A stretch of 64,000 bases of DNA from Planosporangium thailandense (GCF_011947195.1 NZ_JAATVY010000006.1:62001-126000); one strand, 5' to 3'. Numbered from the stretch's first letter, positions 25,088 to 34,274 are shown. Program-made: numbers and translations. The notes: generated by a model from the sequence alone, not told the origin.

Positions 25088-26542
25088 TCAGCGGTGGAAC
25101 TTGGTCACCGACGAGTCGGCCTTGATCGCGTCGGCCTTCTTCTGCATCCGCGTACAGAAGGCGTCGGCGGTGCCGCCGTTGAAGAACAGCTCGTTCGTCG
25201 CGGTGCGGCACTCCTTGTCCAGCTCGGCGTACCAGCCGTCGAAGAAGATGTTGAACACGTTGCTGCCGGCCGCCTTCAGCGCCGCCTGGGAGCTGTTGAC
25301 GCCGGGGCCCAGGTCGACCCCCTCGGCGGACCCGACGGTCACCGCCGGCGACTTGGTCAGCTTCGTGAACTCGTTGGCGCCCTTCTTGGACAGCATCTGG
25401 CGCAGGTACTCCAGCCCGCCCGCCTTGTTGGGCGCGTGGGCCGGGACGAAGAAGCCCTCCCCGGCTGTCGCCCGGACCGCGTTCGCCGGCAGCTTGTCCG
25501 AGCTGGTGACGCTCGGCGTCGGCATCATCTGGTACTGGAAGTCCGACGGCGTGTCCTTGGACTGCTCGTTGGGCAGCCAGTCACCGCTGGGGTACAGCGC
25601 CACCTTGTACTGGTTCTGCTGCAGCTGCACGTCGGTGTGCTTGAGGCCCAGAAACGCCTTGTCGGTGTACTTGGCGCCCACCTCGGCCCAGGCCGTGGCG
25701 GCCTGCTTGACCGCGGGGGCGGTCCAGGCGCCGTCTTCGAGGTTGTCGATGGCTTTGAGGACGTCAGGGCCGCCGATCTTCGCCGCGCTGGTGAGGATGA
25801 CGTTCCACATGTAGTAGGCCGCGTTGGCGCCGGCGTAACCGAACGGCGTGAGGCCGGCCTTCTTGATGTCGTCGAGCAGCTTGAGGAAGTCGTCCCACGT
25901 GGTCGGGACGGTCCAACCCTTGTCCTTGAACAGCTTGCCGGAGTACCAGAGACCGAAAACCGTGGACACGTAGTAGAGCACGAACGGCTTGCCGTTGAAC
26001 GAGCCCGTATCGACCGTGCCCGGAACGACGATGTCGCGGACCTTCTTATTCGGGTCGTCGACCGACGGCGCGTCCCACAGCGGGGTCAGGTCGGCCATCT
26101 GACCGTCGGCGACGAGGGCGCCGAAGTCCATCAGGCCGGAGCCGGAGTTGTCCACGACGTCCGGGACGCTGGTGCCGCTGCTGAAGCGGGGCTGCAGCGT
26201 CTTGCCGACGTCGGTGACCGCCTCGTGCTTGACGGTGGCCTTCGGGAACTCCTTCTTGTACAGCGGCTCGTGCGCCTCGGTGGCGTACTTGTCGCCGTAC
26301 CCGCCGTTGAAGATGACCACGTCGAGCGGTGCGTCCTCCTTGACGCCCAACGGGTTGGTGGCGGTCTTCTTGCCGCCGCCGCTGGTGCCGCTGTCCCCGC
26401 TGCCGCTGGTGGCGCAGGCGCTCAGCAGGCCGGCGCCGGGCAGCGCGACTAAGCCGACCGCGGCCGCGTTGCGTAGGAGGGACCGACGGTCGAGGTTGGG
26501 GGTGGGGTCCGCAGGCGTTCCCGCCACGCGAGCTTCGGACAT
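25088..26542 (-). CDS. ngcE: Sugar-binding lipoprotein, NgcE-like (GlcNAc/chitobiose)
   Basis: A 484-residue extracellular solute-binding lipoprotein. The N-terminus has a twin-arginine-like RRSLLRN, a hydrophobic core and a lipobox LSAC (Cys at about residue 46). A Gly/Ser/Thr linker precedes the binding domain, which opens with PLDVVIFNGGYGDKY, a stretch characteristic of the NgcE family for N-acetylglucosamine and diacetylchitobiose. It captures ligand and delivers it to the two permeases. CTCAGGAG before ATG 26542 sets the start; the longer open frame upstream is not coding. The RpiR/MurR regulator next door supports an amino-sugar substrate. Confidence 0.85.
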   Translation of the reverse strand: MSEARVAGTPADPTPNLDRRSLLRNAAAVGLVALPGAGLLSACATSGSGDSGTSGGGKKTATNPLGVKEDAPLDVVIFNGGYGDKYATEAHEPLYKKEFPKATVKHEAVTDVGKTLQPRFSSGTSVPDVVDNSGSGLMDFGALVADGQMADLTPLWDAPSVDDPNKKVRDIVVPGTVDTGSFNGKPFVLYYVSTVFGLWYSGKLFKDKGWTVPTTWDDFLKLLDDIKKAGLTPFGYAGANAAYYMWNVILTSAAKIGGPDVLKAIDNLEDGAWTAPAVKQAATAWAEVGAKYTDKAFLGLKHTDVQLQQNQYKVALYPSGDWLPNEQSKDTPSDFQYQMMPTPSVTSSDKLPANAVRATAGEGFFVPAHAPNKAGGLEYLRQMLSKKGANEFTKLTKSPAVTVGSAEGVDLGPGVNSSQAALKAAGSNVFNIFFDGWYAELDKECRTATNELFFNGGTADAFCTRMQKKADAIKADSSVTKFHR

Positions 26543-26892
26543 GGTTGACTCCTGAGTTTCGAGGTCAGACGGCACACCGGAGCCGGCCGGTATGCCCGGG
26601 ATTCGGGGGTGGCGATGTGGTGCTCGTCCCCGCCGGGGACGACGGCGGGCAGGTGAACCGGGGACACCTGGCCCGCATCCTCGATACGTCGCGCGTCCCG
26701 GACGACCGCCCGGCGCGCCCGCGGCGCGTCGGAGGCCGGCCGGCCCGCGCAGACCGGACCACCGCCGGGACGCGGTGGCGGTACGGCACCGCGCGACGCG
26801 CCGTTGTGCGGCGCCTCGGCGGCGAAGGGCGTGGCGGGTCGGGGGGTGTCCCCGACCGGAGGTCGTGTCGGCTGCGGCGTGGTGGCGGACAC
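26543..26892 (-). other. 350-bp spacer between the regulator and the sugar operon
   Basis: It lies between the end of the rpiR-like gene and ngcE on the same strand and is very GC-rich. No convincing promoter hexamers or perfect hairpins were found. A proline-rich frame begins with GTG at 26892 immediately after the regulator's stop and runs into ngcE; I do not regard it as a gene. The spacer probably carries the operon promoter and leader. Confidence 0.4.
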
Positions 26893-27834
26893 CTACTCCA
26901 CCTCCCTGGACGCCCGGTGGCCGGCGACCGCCCGCGCGGTCACCTGGAACGAGGCGTGCGCCCGCTCGTGGGTGCGCTGCGCGACCGCGATGTAGAGCAG
27001 GTCGAGCACGACGAGCTGAGGGTGGCGGGCCGACAGCGCGTCGGGGCGGAAGGTCGTCGCCTGCGTGGCGGTCAGCAGCACGATGTCGGCCACGTCGGCC
27101 AGCGGCGAGCGGGGGAAGCTGGTGAGCGCGATCGTGGTGGCGCCCTTGCTGCTCGCCTCGGCGAGCACCTCGATCACCTCGCGGGTCTGGCCGCTGTGCG
27201 AGACGCCGAGCGCGACGTCGCCGGGCCCGAGTAGCGCGCCGCTCGCGAGGCCGTTGTGCACGTCGTTCCACACCCACGCCGCGATACCGATGCGGTGCAG
27301 GCACAGCTGCAGCTCCCCGCCGACGAGGGCGCTGCCGCTGGCGCCGTAGATGTCCACCCGGGAGGCGGCCGCGACGGCGTCGGCCGCCCGCTCGACCTCG
27401 CGCAGGTCGAGCAGGGCCGCCGTGTCGTGCATGGCGCGGGTGTCCGTCGCCATGATCTGGCCGAGCACCCGGTCGAGCGGATCGGTCGGCTGGATCTCCC
27501 GTCCAATGTCGACGGACCAGCCGCCGGTACGCGCGGCCCGGCCGGTCTCCCCCGCGATCCCGATGCGGAGGTCGGAGTAGCCCTCGAAGCCGAGGGCCCG
27601 GCAGAACCGCGTGACCGTCGCCGGTGACGTGCCGCTGCGTTCGGCGAGCTCGACGATGGTCGACCGGGCCGCGCTCGCCGGGTCCGTGAGCACGAGCTCG
27701 GCGACGCGCTGCAGGGCGCCGGTGAACTCCGGCAGCTGCGTACGGACCCGGGCGAGCACGCCGTCGTGTACGGGCACCGGCGCGCCGGCTGGCGCGGTCT
27801 GCACCGCGGGAACCTCCGCGTCGTACCCGGCCAT
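26893..27834 (-). CDS. RpiR/MurR-family transcriptional regulator
   Basis: A 313-residue regulator with an N-terminal RpiR helix-turn-helix (AERSGTSPATVTRFCRALGF) and a C-terminal SIS sugar-phosphate-binding domain (about residues 130–270: IYGASGSALVGGELQ, GVSHSGQTREVIEVL). Members sense phosphorylated amino sugars such as N-acetylmuramic or N-acetylglucosamine 6-phosphate. It sits upstream of the NgcE-type operon on the same strand and most likely controls it and itself. ATG 27834 is preceded by GGAAGG. An AT-rich block with inverted repeats just upstream is a likely operator. Confidence 0.93.
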   Translation of the reverse strand: MAGYDAEVPAVQTAPAGAPVPVHDGVLARVRTQLPEFTGALQRVAELVLTDPASAARSTIVELAERSGTSPATVTRFCRALGFEGYSDLRIGIAGETGRAARTGGWSVDIGREIQPTDPLDRVLGQIMATDTRAMHDTAALLDLREVERAADAVAAASRVDIYGASGSALVGGELQLCLHRIGIAAWVWNDVHNGLASGALLGPGDVALGVSHSGQTREVIEVLAEASSKGATTIALTSFPRSPLADVADIVLLTATQATTFRPDALSARHPQLVVLDLLYIAVAQRTHERAHASFQVTARAVAGHRASREVE

Positions 27835-27858
27835 GCGCCCGCCTTCCGCAAAGACTGT

Positions 27859-27884
27859 TTACTGTTAGTGGTAAAAGTTCTTAC
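27859..27884. promoter_or_regulatory. AT-rich inverted repeats upstream of the RpiR gene, candidate operator
   Basis: TTTAC (27859–27863) and GTAAA (27871–27875) form one inverted repeat, and GTAAAAGTTCTTAC (27871–27884) is an imperfect 14-base palindrome (10 of 14 positions symmetric). The block is unusually AT-rich here and lies 25–50 bp before the regulator's start, as expected for an autoregulatory site. Confidence 0.4.
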
Positions 27885-27908
27885 TAAAGGCCCTCCGATG
27901 TCAAGACT

Positions 27909-27936
27909 TTGGGCGATGTTTTCAAACCGTTATATA
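27909..27936 (+). promoter_or_regulatory. Candidate sigma-70 promoter for the gene at 28115
   Basis: TTGGGC (27909–27914) and TATATA (27931–27936) are separated by 16 bases in an AT-rich patch. They point toward the coiled-coil gene, leaving a leader of roughly 170 bases. Confidence 0.4.
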
Positions 27937-28114
27937 CATCGATCCCGTCCGGCCGGTCTTGACCAGGGCATTCACAAGATCTGCCCGTCCGCGCCGGCAA
28001 CGGGACCGGACCTGATCCGGCCCGCGACCCGGCTCGGTGGGGGATCGTCGCCGCCGCGGCCGTCGGGTAAGCTCCCCGCGGTCAATGCTCGCGAGTGGCG
28101 TCAGGAACGAGCCG

Positions 28115-29131
28115 GTGAAGCGCAAGGTGATCCCGCAACGGCAGCTGTCGGCGACCGTCGCACTGCTGATGTCCATGCTGCTCGTCCTGCTCGGCACCGG
28201 CGCTACCGCCGGAGCCGATCCGACCGACCCGGACGGCCCCGGCAACCAGTCCCTGCGCGCCAAGCTCGACGCGGCCGCCAGGGCGTACAACGACGCGAAA
28301 GGAAGGCTCGACGCCTCCCACGCCCGCCAGGGCGAGCTGCAACAGAAGATCGAGACTACCGGCCAGCGCCTCACGCAGCTCGACGCGGAGGTCGGCCCCA
28401 TCGCCGCCGCGGCCTACCGGGGCAGCCGGCTACGCGTCTCCACGGTGCTGCTCGGCGGCGCCTCCGGAACGATGCTGCACGACGCCGCCACCGTCAGCTA
28501 CCTCGCCGAGCGCGACGACCGCGAGATCCGCGCGCTCGTCGCGGCACGGAAGGACTACACCGACCAGAAGACCGCGCTCGACAACGAGGTGAAGCTCCAG
28601 GAGCAGCAGCTCGCCGAGATGGAGAAGCGCACGCAGGATGCCCAGCGGGCGCTGGGCAACCCGGGCGCCGGCGCGGGCGTCGGAGGCGCGCAGCGGGCGA
28701 GCGCGGCGCCGGCGCCACGCAACGCCGACGGCAGCTGGCCGGCGGAGTCCTGCTCGGTGAAGGACCCGACCACCTCGGGCTGCCTGACCCCGCGGACCCT
28801 GCACGCCCTGCAGGAGGCCCGGGCGGCCGGGTTCACGCACTACACCGCGTGCTTCCGCTCCGGCGGCGGCGGCGAGCACCCCAAGGGCCGGGCCTGCGAC
28901 TTCTCGGCCAACGCCACCACCTTCGTCAACGCCCGGGCGGCCGGCGCCGACAAGACCTACGGTGACCAGTTGGCCGCCTGGTTCATCGCCAACAGCGACC
29001 GGCTCGGCGTGCTGTACGTGATCTGGTACAAGCAGATCTGGTTCCCCGGCCTGGGCTGGCGCGCCTACACCTCCGGCGACGGCACACCGGCCGGCGACCA
29101 CTACAACCACGTGCACCTGTCGGTGCACTGA
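28115..29131 (+). CDS. Secreted coiled-coil protein with ARB-07466-like C-terminal domain
   Basis: A 338-residue exported protein. A signal anchor (about residues 10–35) is followed by a coiled coil (about 50–195, rich in Lys/Glu/Gln/Ala), an Ala/Gly linker and a globular domain (about 205–338). The last domain has conserved Cys residues, HPKGRACDFS and the final DHYNHVHLSVH, matching the ARB-07466-like C-terminal domain, a relative of D,D-peptidase-like folds with His/Asp metal-type residues. The RipA/NlpC-like coiled-coil arrangement suggests work on peptidoglycan. GTG 28115 with AGGAA seven bases before it is preferred over ATG 28085. Confidence 0.85.
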   Translation: MKRKVIPQRQLSATVALLMSMLLVLLGTGATAGADPTDPDGPGNQSLRAKLDAAARAYNDAKGRLDASHARQGELQQKIETTGQRLTQLDAEVGPIAAAAYRGSRLRVSTVLLGGASGTMLHDAATVSYLAERDDREIRALVAARKDYTDQKTALDNEVKLQEQQLAEMEKRTQDAQRALGNPGAGAGVGGAQRASAAPAPRNADGSWPAESCSVKDPTTSGCLTPRTLHALQEARAAGFTHYTACFRSGGGGEHPKGRACDFSANATTFVNARAAGADKTYGDQLAAWFIANSDRLGVLYVIWYKQIWFPGLGWRAYTSGDGTPAGDHYNHVHLSVH

Positions 29132-29138
29132 CGCCCCG

Positions 29139-30803
29139 TCACCCGTCGCGGACGGCGTCGAGCGCGAGCAGCGCGACGTGCAGCGACAGGCACACGTCGA
29201 CGGTGTCCAGGTCGGCACCGACGATGCGGGAGATCCGGGCGAGCCGCTCGTAGAACGCCGGCCGGGACAGGTGCGCCGCCTCGGCCCCCGCGGACTTGTT
29301 GCGCCCGCACTCCAGGTACGTCCGCAGCGTGCCGAGCAGCTGCTCGCGGGGGTGCTGAGCGTCGTAGACCAGCAGCGCGCCCAGCTCACGCTCCACGAAC
29401 GTCTGCAGCCGCGGCTCGTCGCGCAGCAGGTGCAGCAGCCCGGCCAGGCCGACGTCGGGCAGGCGGTACACCGTCCCGCCGGCACCCGCCAGCCGCCGGT
29501 CGCGGCGCGCGGCGTGCGCCACCTGGCGGGCCTCCAGCAGCGAGCGGCGGGCCTCCCGCAGCGAATCCACCCCGGAACCCGCCGCCACCACGACCTCCGT
29601 ACGGGCCAGCGTGCGCACCGCCGTGGCGAACCGGAACAGCGCCACCTCGGCCTCGTCCGGGCTCTTGAACGCCAGCAGCGCTCCCACGGCGTGGTCGTCG
29701 AGCACGCTGGCGAGGCCGGCCAGGCGCGTGTCGCGTACCGCCTGCCCGACGGCCTCCGCCAGGTCGCGCAGTCGGGCCTGGGCCGAGGTCGGCGCCTCCG
29801 GCGGGTCGGCGCGGTGCCGTACGACCACGCCGACCAGGTGGCGGCGCTCCAGCGGTACGCCCAGCGCCCGCGCCCGCAGCGCCACCTCGTCGACCGGCCT
29901 GGTGTGGTCGAGCAGCGCGGTCAGCAGCGTGCGATGGATCTGGCTGTCGAGCTGCTCGGCGTCGCGGCGGATCAGCCGGCCCAGGGCCAGCGCCGACGCG
30001 GCCCGCTCCAGCAGGATCGACAGGCGGGTCGGCGGCGCGGCGATGCCCGCGCCGCCCGCGGCGGTCCGAGATTGCGAGCCCGGCGCGGGCCAGCGCAGCA
30101 GCAGCCGGCCCCAGTCCTGACCGCGGGCGCCGACGACGGTGACCAGCCAACCGGCGTCCGCGTCGTACCCGGTGCGCCCGGCCGGCTGGATGCGACGCGA
30201 GTACGACTCCCAGCCGTCGAGCAGCAGTTCGGCCCGCTCCCCCGCGGCGTCGTACGCGAGGACCTGGCGGGCGAGGTTCTCCAGCACCACCGGGGCGCCG
30301 GCCAGCGCGGCGGCCTGCGCCACCACCTCGGCCGGCTCGGCGCCCTCGACCGACAGCTCGGTGAACCGCTGGTGGATCTCCTCGGTGGCGCGCAGCTCCG
30401 CCAGCTGCGCGTCGATGATGAGGCCGTGCACGGCCTCGGTCACCGGCACGAACGGCGTGGCGCGGTGCAGCTCGACCAGGGGAAGACCACGCCGTTCCGC
30501 GGCCGCCACCATCGCCCTCGGCACCGCCGTGGCGTACCGGCGGCCCAGCTCGAGTACCAGGCCGCAGGCGCCGACCTCAGCCAGGTCGCTGACGAACCGG
30601 CGCAGCCCGTCGTCGTCGGCGGGCAGCCCGATGCCGGTGCTGAGCACCAGTTCGCCGCCGCGCAGCAGGTGCGCGATGTCGGGCACCTCAGCGCTGTGCA
30701 CCCACCGCACGGGCCGGTCGAGCCCGGCGGCGCCGGCCACCACGCGCGGCGAACCGCGCCGGACGGGGTCGAGCGCGAGTACCTCACGGAGCGTCGGAAA
30801 CAC
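29139..30803 (-). CDS. PucR-family transcriptional regulator
   Basis: A 554-residue regulator. It has the N-terminal PucR domain (VRWVHSAEVPDIAHLLRGGE, LVLSTGIGL), a GGDEF-like middle region and the C-terminal HTH_30 domain (LLGTLRTYLECGRNKSAGAE, HLSRPAFYERLARI). PucR proteins commonly control purine or amine catabolism genes. No such operon is adjacent, so its target is unclear. Its start is 3 bp from the stop of the SpoU methyltransferase gene on the same strand, suggesting co-transcription. The 3' end is 7 bp from the convergent coiled-coil gene. Confidence 0.92.
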   Translation of the reverse strand: MFPTLREVLALDPVRRGSPRVVAGAAGLDRPVRWVHSAEVPDIAHLLRGGELVLSTGIGLPADDDGLRRFVSDLAEVGACGLVLELGRRYATAVPRAMVAAAERRGLPLVELHRATPFVPVTEAVHGLIIDAQLAELRATEEIHQRFTELSVEGAEPAEVVAQAAALAGAPVVLENLARQVLAYDAAGERAELLLDGWESYSRRIQPAGRTGYDADAGWLVTVVGARGQDWGRLLLRWPAPGSQSRTAAGGAGIAAPPTRLSILLERAASALALGRLIRRDAEQLDSQIHRTLLTALLDHTRPVDEVALRARALGVPLERRHLVGVVVRHRADPPEAPTSAQARLRDLAEAVGQAVRDTRLAGLASVLDDHAVGALLAFKSPDEAEVALFRFATAVRTLARTEVVVAAGSGVDSLREARRSLLEARQVAHAARRDRRLAGAGGTVYRLPDVGLAGLLHLLRDEPRLQTFVERELGALLVYDAQHPREQLLGTLRTYLECGRNKSAGAEAAHLSRPAFYERLARISRIVGADLDTVDVCLSLHVALLALDAVRDG

Positions 30804-30806
30804 GGC

Positions 30807-31628
30807 TCAAGCCTCCCGGCACAGTTCCCAGAAGGCCACCGCCGCCGCGGCCGCCACGTTGAGCGAGTCCACGCCCGCCTGCATCGGGATCACGACCGCC
30901 TGGTCGCTGGCGGCGATGGCCGCGGCCGTGAGCCCCGCGCCCTCGGCGCCGAGCAGCAGCGCGGGCCGGGCCCGCTGCTCGGCAGTGAGCAGCTGGATCG
31001 GCAGCGCGTCGGGCGCGGGGGTCATCGCGAGCAGCGTGAAGCCGGCGCGCCGGACCTCGTCGAGGGCGGCGGGCCAGGGCTCCAGCCGGGCGTACGGCAC
31101 GGCGAACACCTCACCCATGCTCACCCGGACACTGCGCCGGTACAGCGGGTCGGCGCAGGTGGGTGACAGCAGCACCCCGTCCATGCCGAGGGCCGCCGCC
31201 CCGCGGAACACCGCGCCGATGTTGGTGTGGTTGTTGACGTCTTCGAGGATCGCGAGGCGGCGGGCGCCGACCAGGATCTCGGCGGCCGTCGGCAACGGGC
31301 GACGGTGGAACGACGCGAGCACCCCCCGGTGTACGTGGAACCCCGTGATCGCGTCGAGGACGGCCTGGCTGGCGGCGTACACGGGCGCGTCGTCGCCCAG
31401 GTCGTTCACCTGCCGCAGGCGCTTTTCGTCCACCAGCACCGACCGCACCCGGTACCCCGCCCGCAGCGCCCGGCGCAGCACCAGTTCGCCCTCCGCGATG
31501 AACAGCCCGTTCGGCGGCTCCCAGCGGGTGCGCAGCTCGAGATCGGTCAGGGCGCGGTAGTCGGCGATCCGCTCGTCGTCGGGGTCGGTGATCGGTATGG
31601 GGCTCGGCACGGAGCAATAATGACGCAC
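30807..31628 (-). CDS. TrmH/SpoU-family RNA methyltransferase
   Basis: A 273-residue SPOUT methyltransferase. An N-terminal substrate-binding part (IAEGELVLRRALRAG) precedes the knotted domain with motif 1 EDVNNHTNIGAVFRGAAALG, motif 2 LLLGAEGAGL and motif 3 VVIPMQAGVDSLNVAAAAAV. It transfers a methyl group from S-adenosylmethionine to ribose 2'-OH of tRNA or rRNA; the target site is unknown. GTG 31628 has no clear ribosome-binding site; GTG 31610 is an alternative with no better one, so the exact start is uncertain. Confidence 0.92.
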   Translation of the reverse strand: MRHYCSVPSPIPITDPDDERIADYRALTDLELRTRWEPPNGLFIAEGELVLRRALRAGYRVRSVLVDEKRLRQVNDLGDDAPVYAASQAVLDAITGFHVHRGVLASFHRRPLPTAAEILVGARRLAILEDVNNHTNIGAVFRGAAALGMDGVLLSPTCADPLYRRSVRVSMGEVFAVPYARLEPWPAALDEVRRAGFTLLAMTPAPDALPIQLLTAEQRARPALLLGAEGAGLTAAAIAASDQAVVIPMQAGVDSLNVAAAAAVAFWELCREA

Positions 31629-31704
31629 GGTGTGGTCGAAGCGGATCTTCCACGCCCGAGTCGGGCGACTCCGGCTACGGATCGTCCGCTCCGACCACCG
31701 GCCG

Positions 31705-32862
31705 TCACGCGCGCGGGATCCGCCGGGTCTCCTCGTCGAGCAGCGAGCTCGCGGGTGCGTGCGGCGAGGCCGCGATCTGCGGGGCCTCGTCGCCGGCGCC
31801 GCCCGCGGGTGCGGGGCCGTCCGCGCGGTCCGGAGCGCTCACCTCGGCGCTGGCCTCCTTGGCGGCGTCGGCCGCCGACGACGCGGCCGCCCGGGCCTCC
31901 TCGGCTGCCTCCTCGGCGGCCCGCGTCACCTCGCGCCGCGCCGCGCTGTCGACCTCGGGGCGCTCGACGCCGGGCGCGACGCCCAGGCCGCCGAGACCGC
32001 CCAGCGCGCCGCCGATGCCTTCGAGGGCCCTGGTCAGTTCGGCCGGCACGATCCAGACCTTGTTGGACTGGCCGGCCGCGATCTGCGGCAGGGCCTGCAT
32101 GTACTGGTACGCAAGGACCTGCGGGTTGGGGTCGGCGGTGTGGATGGCGTCGAAGACGGTCTGGATCGCCTTCGCCTGGCCCTCGGCCTGCAGGATCCGC
32201 GACGCGCGGTCACCCTCGGCGCGCAGCACCGCGGCCTGCTTCTCGCCTTCCGCGGTGAGGATCTGCGCCTGCTTGTGGCCCTCGGCGTTGAGGATCGCGG
32301 CCCGCCGGTCCCGCTCGGCGCGCATCTGCTTCTCCATGGAGTCGCGGATGCTCGGCGGCGGCTCGATCGCCTTGATCTCCACCCGCGTCACCTTGATGCC
32401 CCACCGGCCGGTCGTCTCGTCCAGCACGCCCGACAGGTGCCGGTTGATCTCGTCACGGCTGGTGAGCGCCTTCTCCAGGTCCATCGAGCCGATGACGTTA
32501 CGCAGGGTCGTCACCGTCAACTGCTCGATCGCCTGCAGGAAGTTGGCGATCTCGTAGGTGGCCCGGACGGGATCGACGACCTTGAAGTACAGCACGGTGT
32601 CGATCGACACGACCAGGTTGTCCGAGGTGATGACGGGCTGCGGTGGGAAGCTGACCACCTGCTCGCGCATGTCCACCTTGGTGCGGACCGTGTCGATGAA
32701 CGGCATCAGCAGGTTGAGGCCGGGTGACAGCGACCGGTGGTACCGGCCCAGCCGCTCGACCACGTCCATGCGCTGCTGCGGCACGACCCGCACCGAACGC
32801 AGCAATGTGATCACCACGAACAGCGCGATCAGCGCCACGATCCCCAGAAGTACGGCTTCCAC
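31705..32862 (-). CDS. SPFH/band 7 membrane protein (paraslipin/QmcA-like)
   Basis: A 385-residue protein: an N-terminal membrane helix (residues 3–22), a band 7 domain (about 23–190, with RLGRYHRSLSPGLNLLMPF) and a long Ala/Glu-rich coiled coil (about 190–250, RAERDRRAAILNAEGHKQAQ), followed by a variable Ala-rich tail. Such proteins form oligomeric membrane scaffolds. It is encoded 7 bp after an NfeD gene; the stomatin–NfeD pairing is conserved across bacteria, and the same pair occurs near the inhA–ferrochelatase locus of mycobacteria. Confidence 0.94.
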   Translation of the reverse strand: MEAVLLGIVALIALFVVITLLRSVRVVPQQRMDVVERLGRYHRSLSPGLNLLMPFIDTVRTKVDMREQVVSFPPQPVITSDNLVVSIDTVLYFKVVDPVRATYEIANFLQAIEQLTVTTLRNVIGSMDLEKALTSRDEINRHLSGVLDETTGRWGIKVTRVEIKAIEPPPSIRDSMEKQMRAERDRRAAILNAEGHKQAQILTAEGEKQAAVLRAEGDRASRILQAEGQAKAIQTVFDAIHTADPNPQVLAYQYMQALPQIAAGQSNKVWIVPAELTRALEGIGGALGGLGGLGVAPGVERPEVDSAARREVTRAAEEAAEEARAAASSAADAAKEASAEVSAPDRADGPAPAGGAGDEAPQIAASPHAPASSLLDEETRRIPRA

Positions 32863-32869
32863 GTGATCC

Positions 32870-33298
32870 TCAGTCCTTCCACACCATCACTGTCGCGCCC
32901 TTGACCTCGATCACCCGGACCCGCTCCCCGGGCTCGTACGCCTCGGTCCCGTCGAACGACCGGGCCCGCCACAACTCACCTTCGATCTTGATCAGACCGT
33001 GATCGGCATCGACGCGCTCGAGCACGATACCTGTCGACCCTTCGATGGCTGCCAGCCCGATCTGGGCCTCGGTGCCGCCGCCGGTGTCGAGGTGTCGCTT
33101 GATGGCCGGCCGTACGACGACCAGGGCGAGCGCGGACACCAGGGCGAACACCAGCCCCTGCGCCCAGAGCTCGCCGTCGGCGGCGGCGGTCACGGCGGCC
33201 GCCAGCGCACCGGCGGCCAGCATGAGCAGCACGAAAGTGCCGGTGAAGACCTCCGCGATCCCGAAGACCACCGCTACGACAAGCCACAACACGCCCAC
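32870..33298 (-). CDS. NfeD-family membrane protein
   Basis: A 142-residue short NfeD protein: membrane helices at about 1–65, then a C-terminal OB-fold (about 80–142, GLAAIEGSTGIVLERVD to GATVMVWKD). The short form lacks the N-terminal ClpP-like protease of long NfeD. It acts with the SPFH protein encoded immediately downstream. GTG 33298 is the predicted start; no strong ribosome-binding site is visible. Confidence 0.92.
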   Translation of the reverse strand: MGVLWLVVAVVFGIAEVFTGTFVLLMLAAGALAAAVTAAADGELWAQGLVFALVSALALVVVRPAIKRHLDTGGGTEAQIGLAAIEGSTGIVLERVDADHGLIKIEGELWRARSFDGTEAYEPGERVRVIEVKGATVMVWKD

Positions 33299-33346
33299 AA
33301 CCCGATCGTGACACGTACGCGCACGTCTCCGTGAGGGGTTATCGGC

Positions 33347-34183
33347 CTACAGTTCGCCCGGCTCGGTCACGAAGTCGATCAACCGCTCCATCGCCCCGAT
33401 CAGCGGCGTCTCGACGTCACGGAAGCTCGATACCGAGGCCAGGATGCGCCGCCACAGGTCGGCCGGCTCGGCGACGCCGAGCGCCGCGCAGACGCCTTCC
33501 TTCCACGGCCGGCCGCGCGGCACCTGCGGCCAGGCCCGGATGCCGATCCGCTCGGGTTTGACCGCCTGCCAGATGTCGACGTACGGATGGCCGGTCACCA
33601 GGACGTCCGATGACGTGATCGACGCGACGATGCGGCTCTCCTTGGAGCCGGCGACGAGGTGGTCGACGAGCACCCCGAGGCGCCGGCCCGGCCCGGGACC
33701 GAACCCGCGGACCGCCTCCGGCAGCTCGTCGATGCCGTCGAGCGGCTCCACCACCACGCCCTCGATACGCAGATCGTCGCCCCAGATGCGCTCCACGAGC
33801 GCGGCGTCGTGGATACCCTCGACCCAGATGCGGCTGGCCCGCGCGACCCGCGCCTCGACCTTGTCCAGGGCGACCGAACCGGACGCGGTGCGCCGCGGCC
33901 TGGCGGGCGCGGCCTCGGCCGCCGGCCGGCGTAACGTCACGACCTGCCCGTCGAGCAGGAAGGCCGCCGGCTCCAGCGGGAAGTTGCGCCGCCGGCCGTG
34001 CCGGTCCTCCAGCACCACCGCGCCGAACTCGAAGCCGACCACCGCGCCGCAGAACCCGGAGTCGGCGTCCTCCACGACGAGATCGAGCTCGGCCTCGACC
34101 TCCGGTACCACCTTGCGCCGCCGCCAGTTGCCCGCCAGCACGTCCCCGTCGTACCTGCCCATGAGCGGCGAGCCTATCGGCAT
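33347..34183 (-). CDS. DUF3097 family protein
   Basis: A 278-residue cytosolic protein that I recognise as the actinobacterial DUF3097 family. Hallmarks include MGRYDGDVL at the N-terminus, SRIWVEGIHDAALVERIWGD (a Toprim-like stretch) near the middle, LVDHLVAGSKESRI, and VLVTGHPYVDIWQAVKP near residue 215. Function is unknown; the Toprim-like motifs suggest nucleic-acid or nucleotide chemistry. Start 34183 gives a seven-residue extension before MGRYDG; ATG 34162 is the alternative. A DUF3097-like gene also neighbours nfeD and ferrochelatase in mycobacteria, so the block is syntenic. Confidence 0.88.
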   Translation of the reverse strand: MPIGSPLMGRYDGDVLAGNWRRRKVVPEVEAELDLVVEDADSGFCGAVVGFEFGAVVLEDRHGRRRNFPLEPAAFLLDGQVVTLRRPAAEAAPARPRRTASGSVALDKVEARVARASRIWVEGIHDAALVERIWGDDLRIEGVVVEPLDGIDELPEAVRGFGPGPGRRLGVLVDHLVAGSKESRIVASITSSDVLVTGHPYVDIWQAVKPERIGIRAWPQVPRGRPWKEGVCAALGVAEPADLWRRILASVSSFRDVETPLIGAMERLIDFVTEPGEL

Positions 34184-34274
34184 CGATCCGGCTCTTCACG
34201 GCGACGCGCCCGGACCGGCACCGAGCACCGGCAGCTGCGAGACAGTCGCGCACGCAGCACGTACAGTTGCGGGC

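Noticed and set aside
24050-26452. Long plus-strand frame opposite the sugar permease and binding-protein genes
   Set aside because: Antisense to three well-supported genes, with His/Asp/Glu/Gln-rich shadow composition.
26449-26892. 147-codon frame beginning with GTG directly after the RpiR-like stop, with GGAGG upstream
   Set aside because: The product is low-complexity Pro/Arg-rich without recognisable motifs, and the frame runs through the ngcE ribosome-binding site into its 5' end. Chance open frame in GC-rich DNA is more likely.
28115-29131. c-di-AMP (ydaO-type) riboswitch upstream of the coiled-coil wall protein
   Set aside because: Such riboswitches often precede actinobacterial wall hydrolases, but the conserved core sequences were not visible in 27895–28114.
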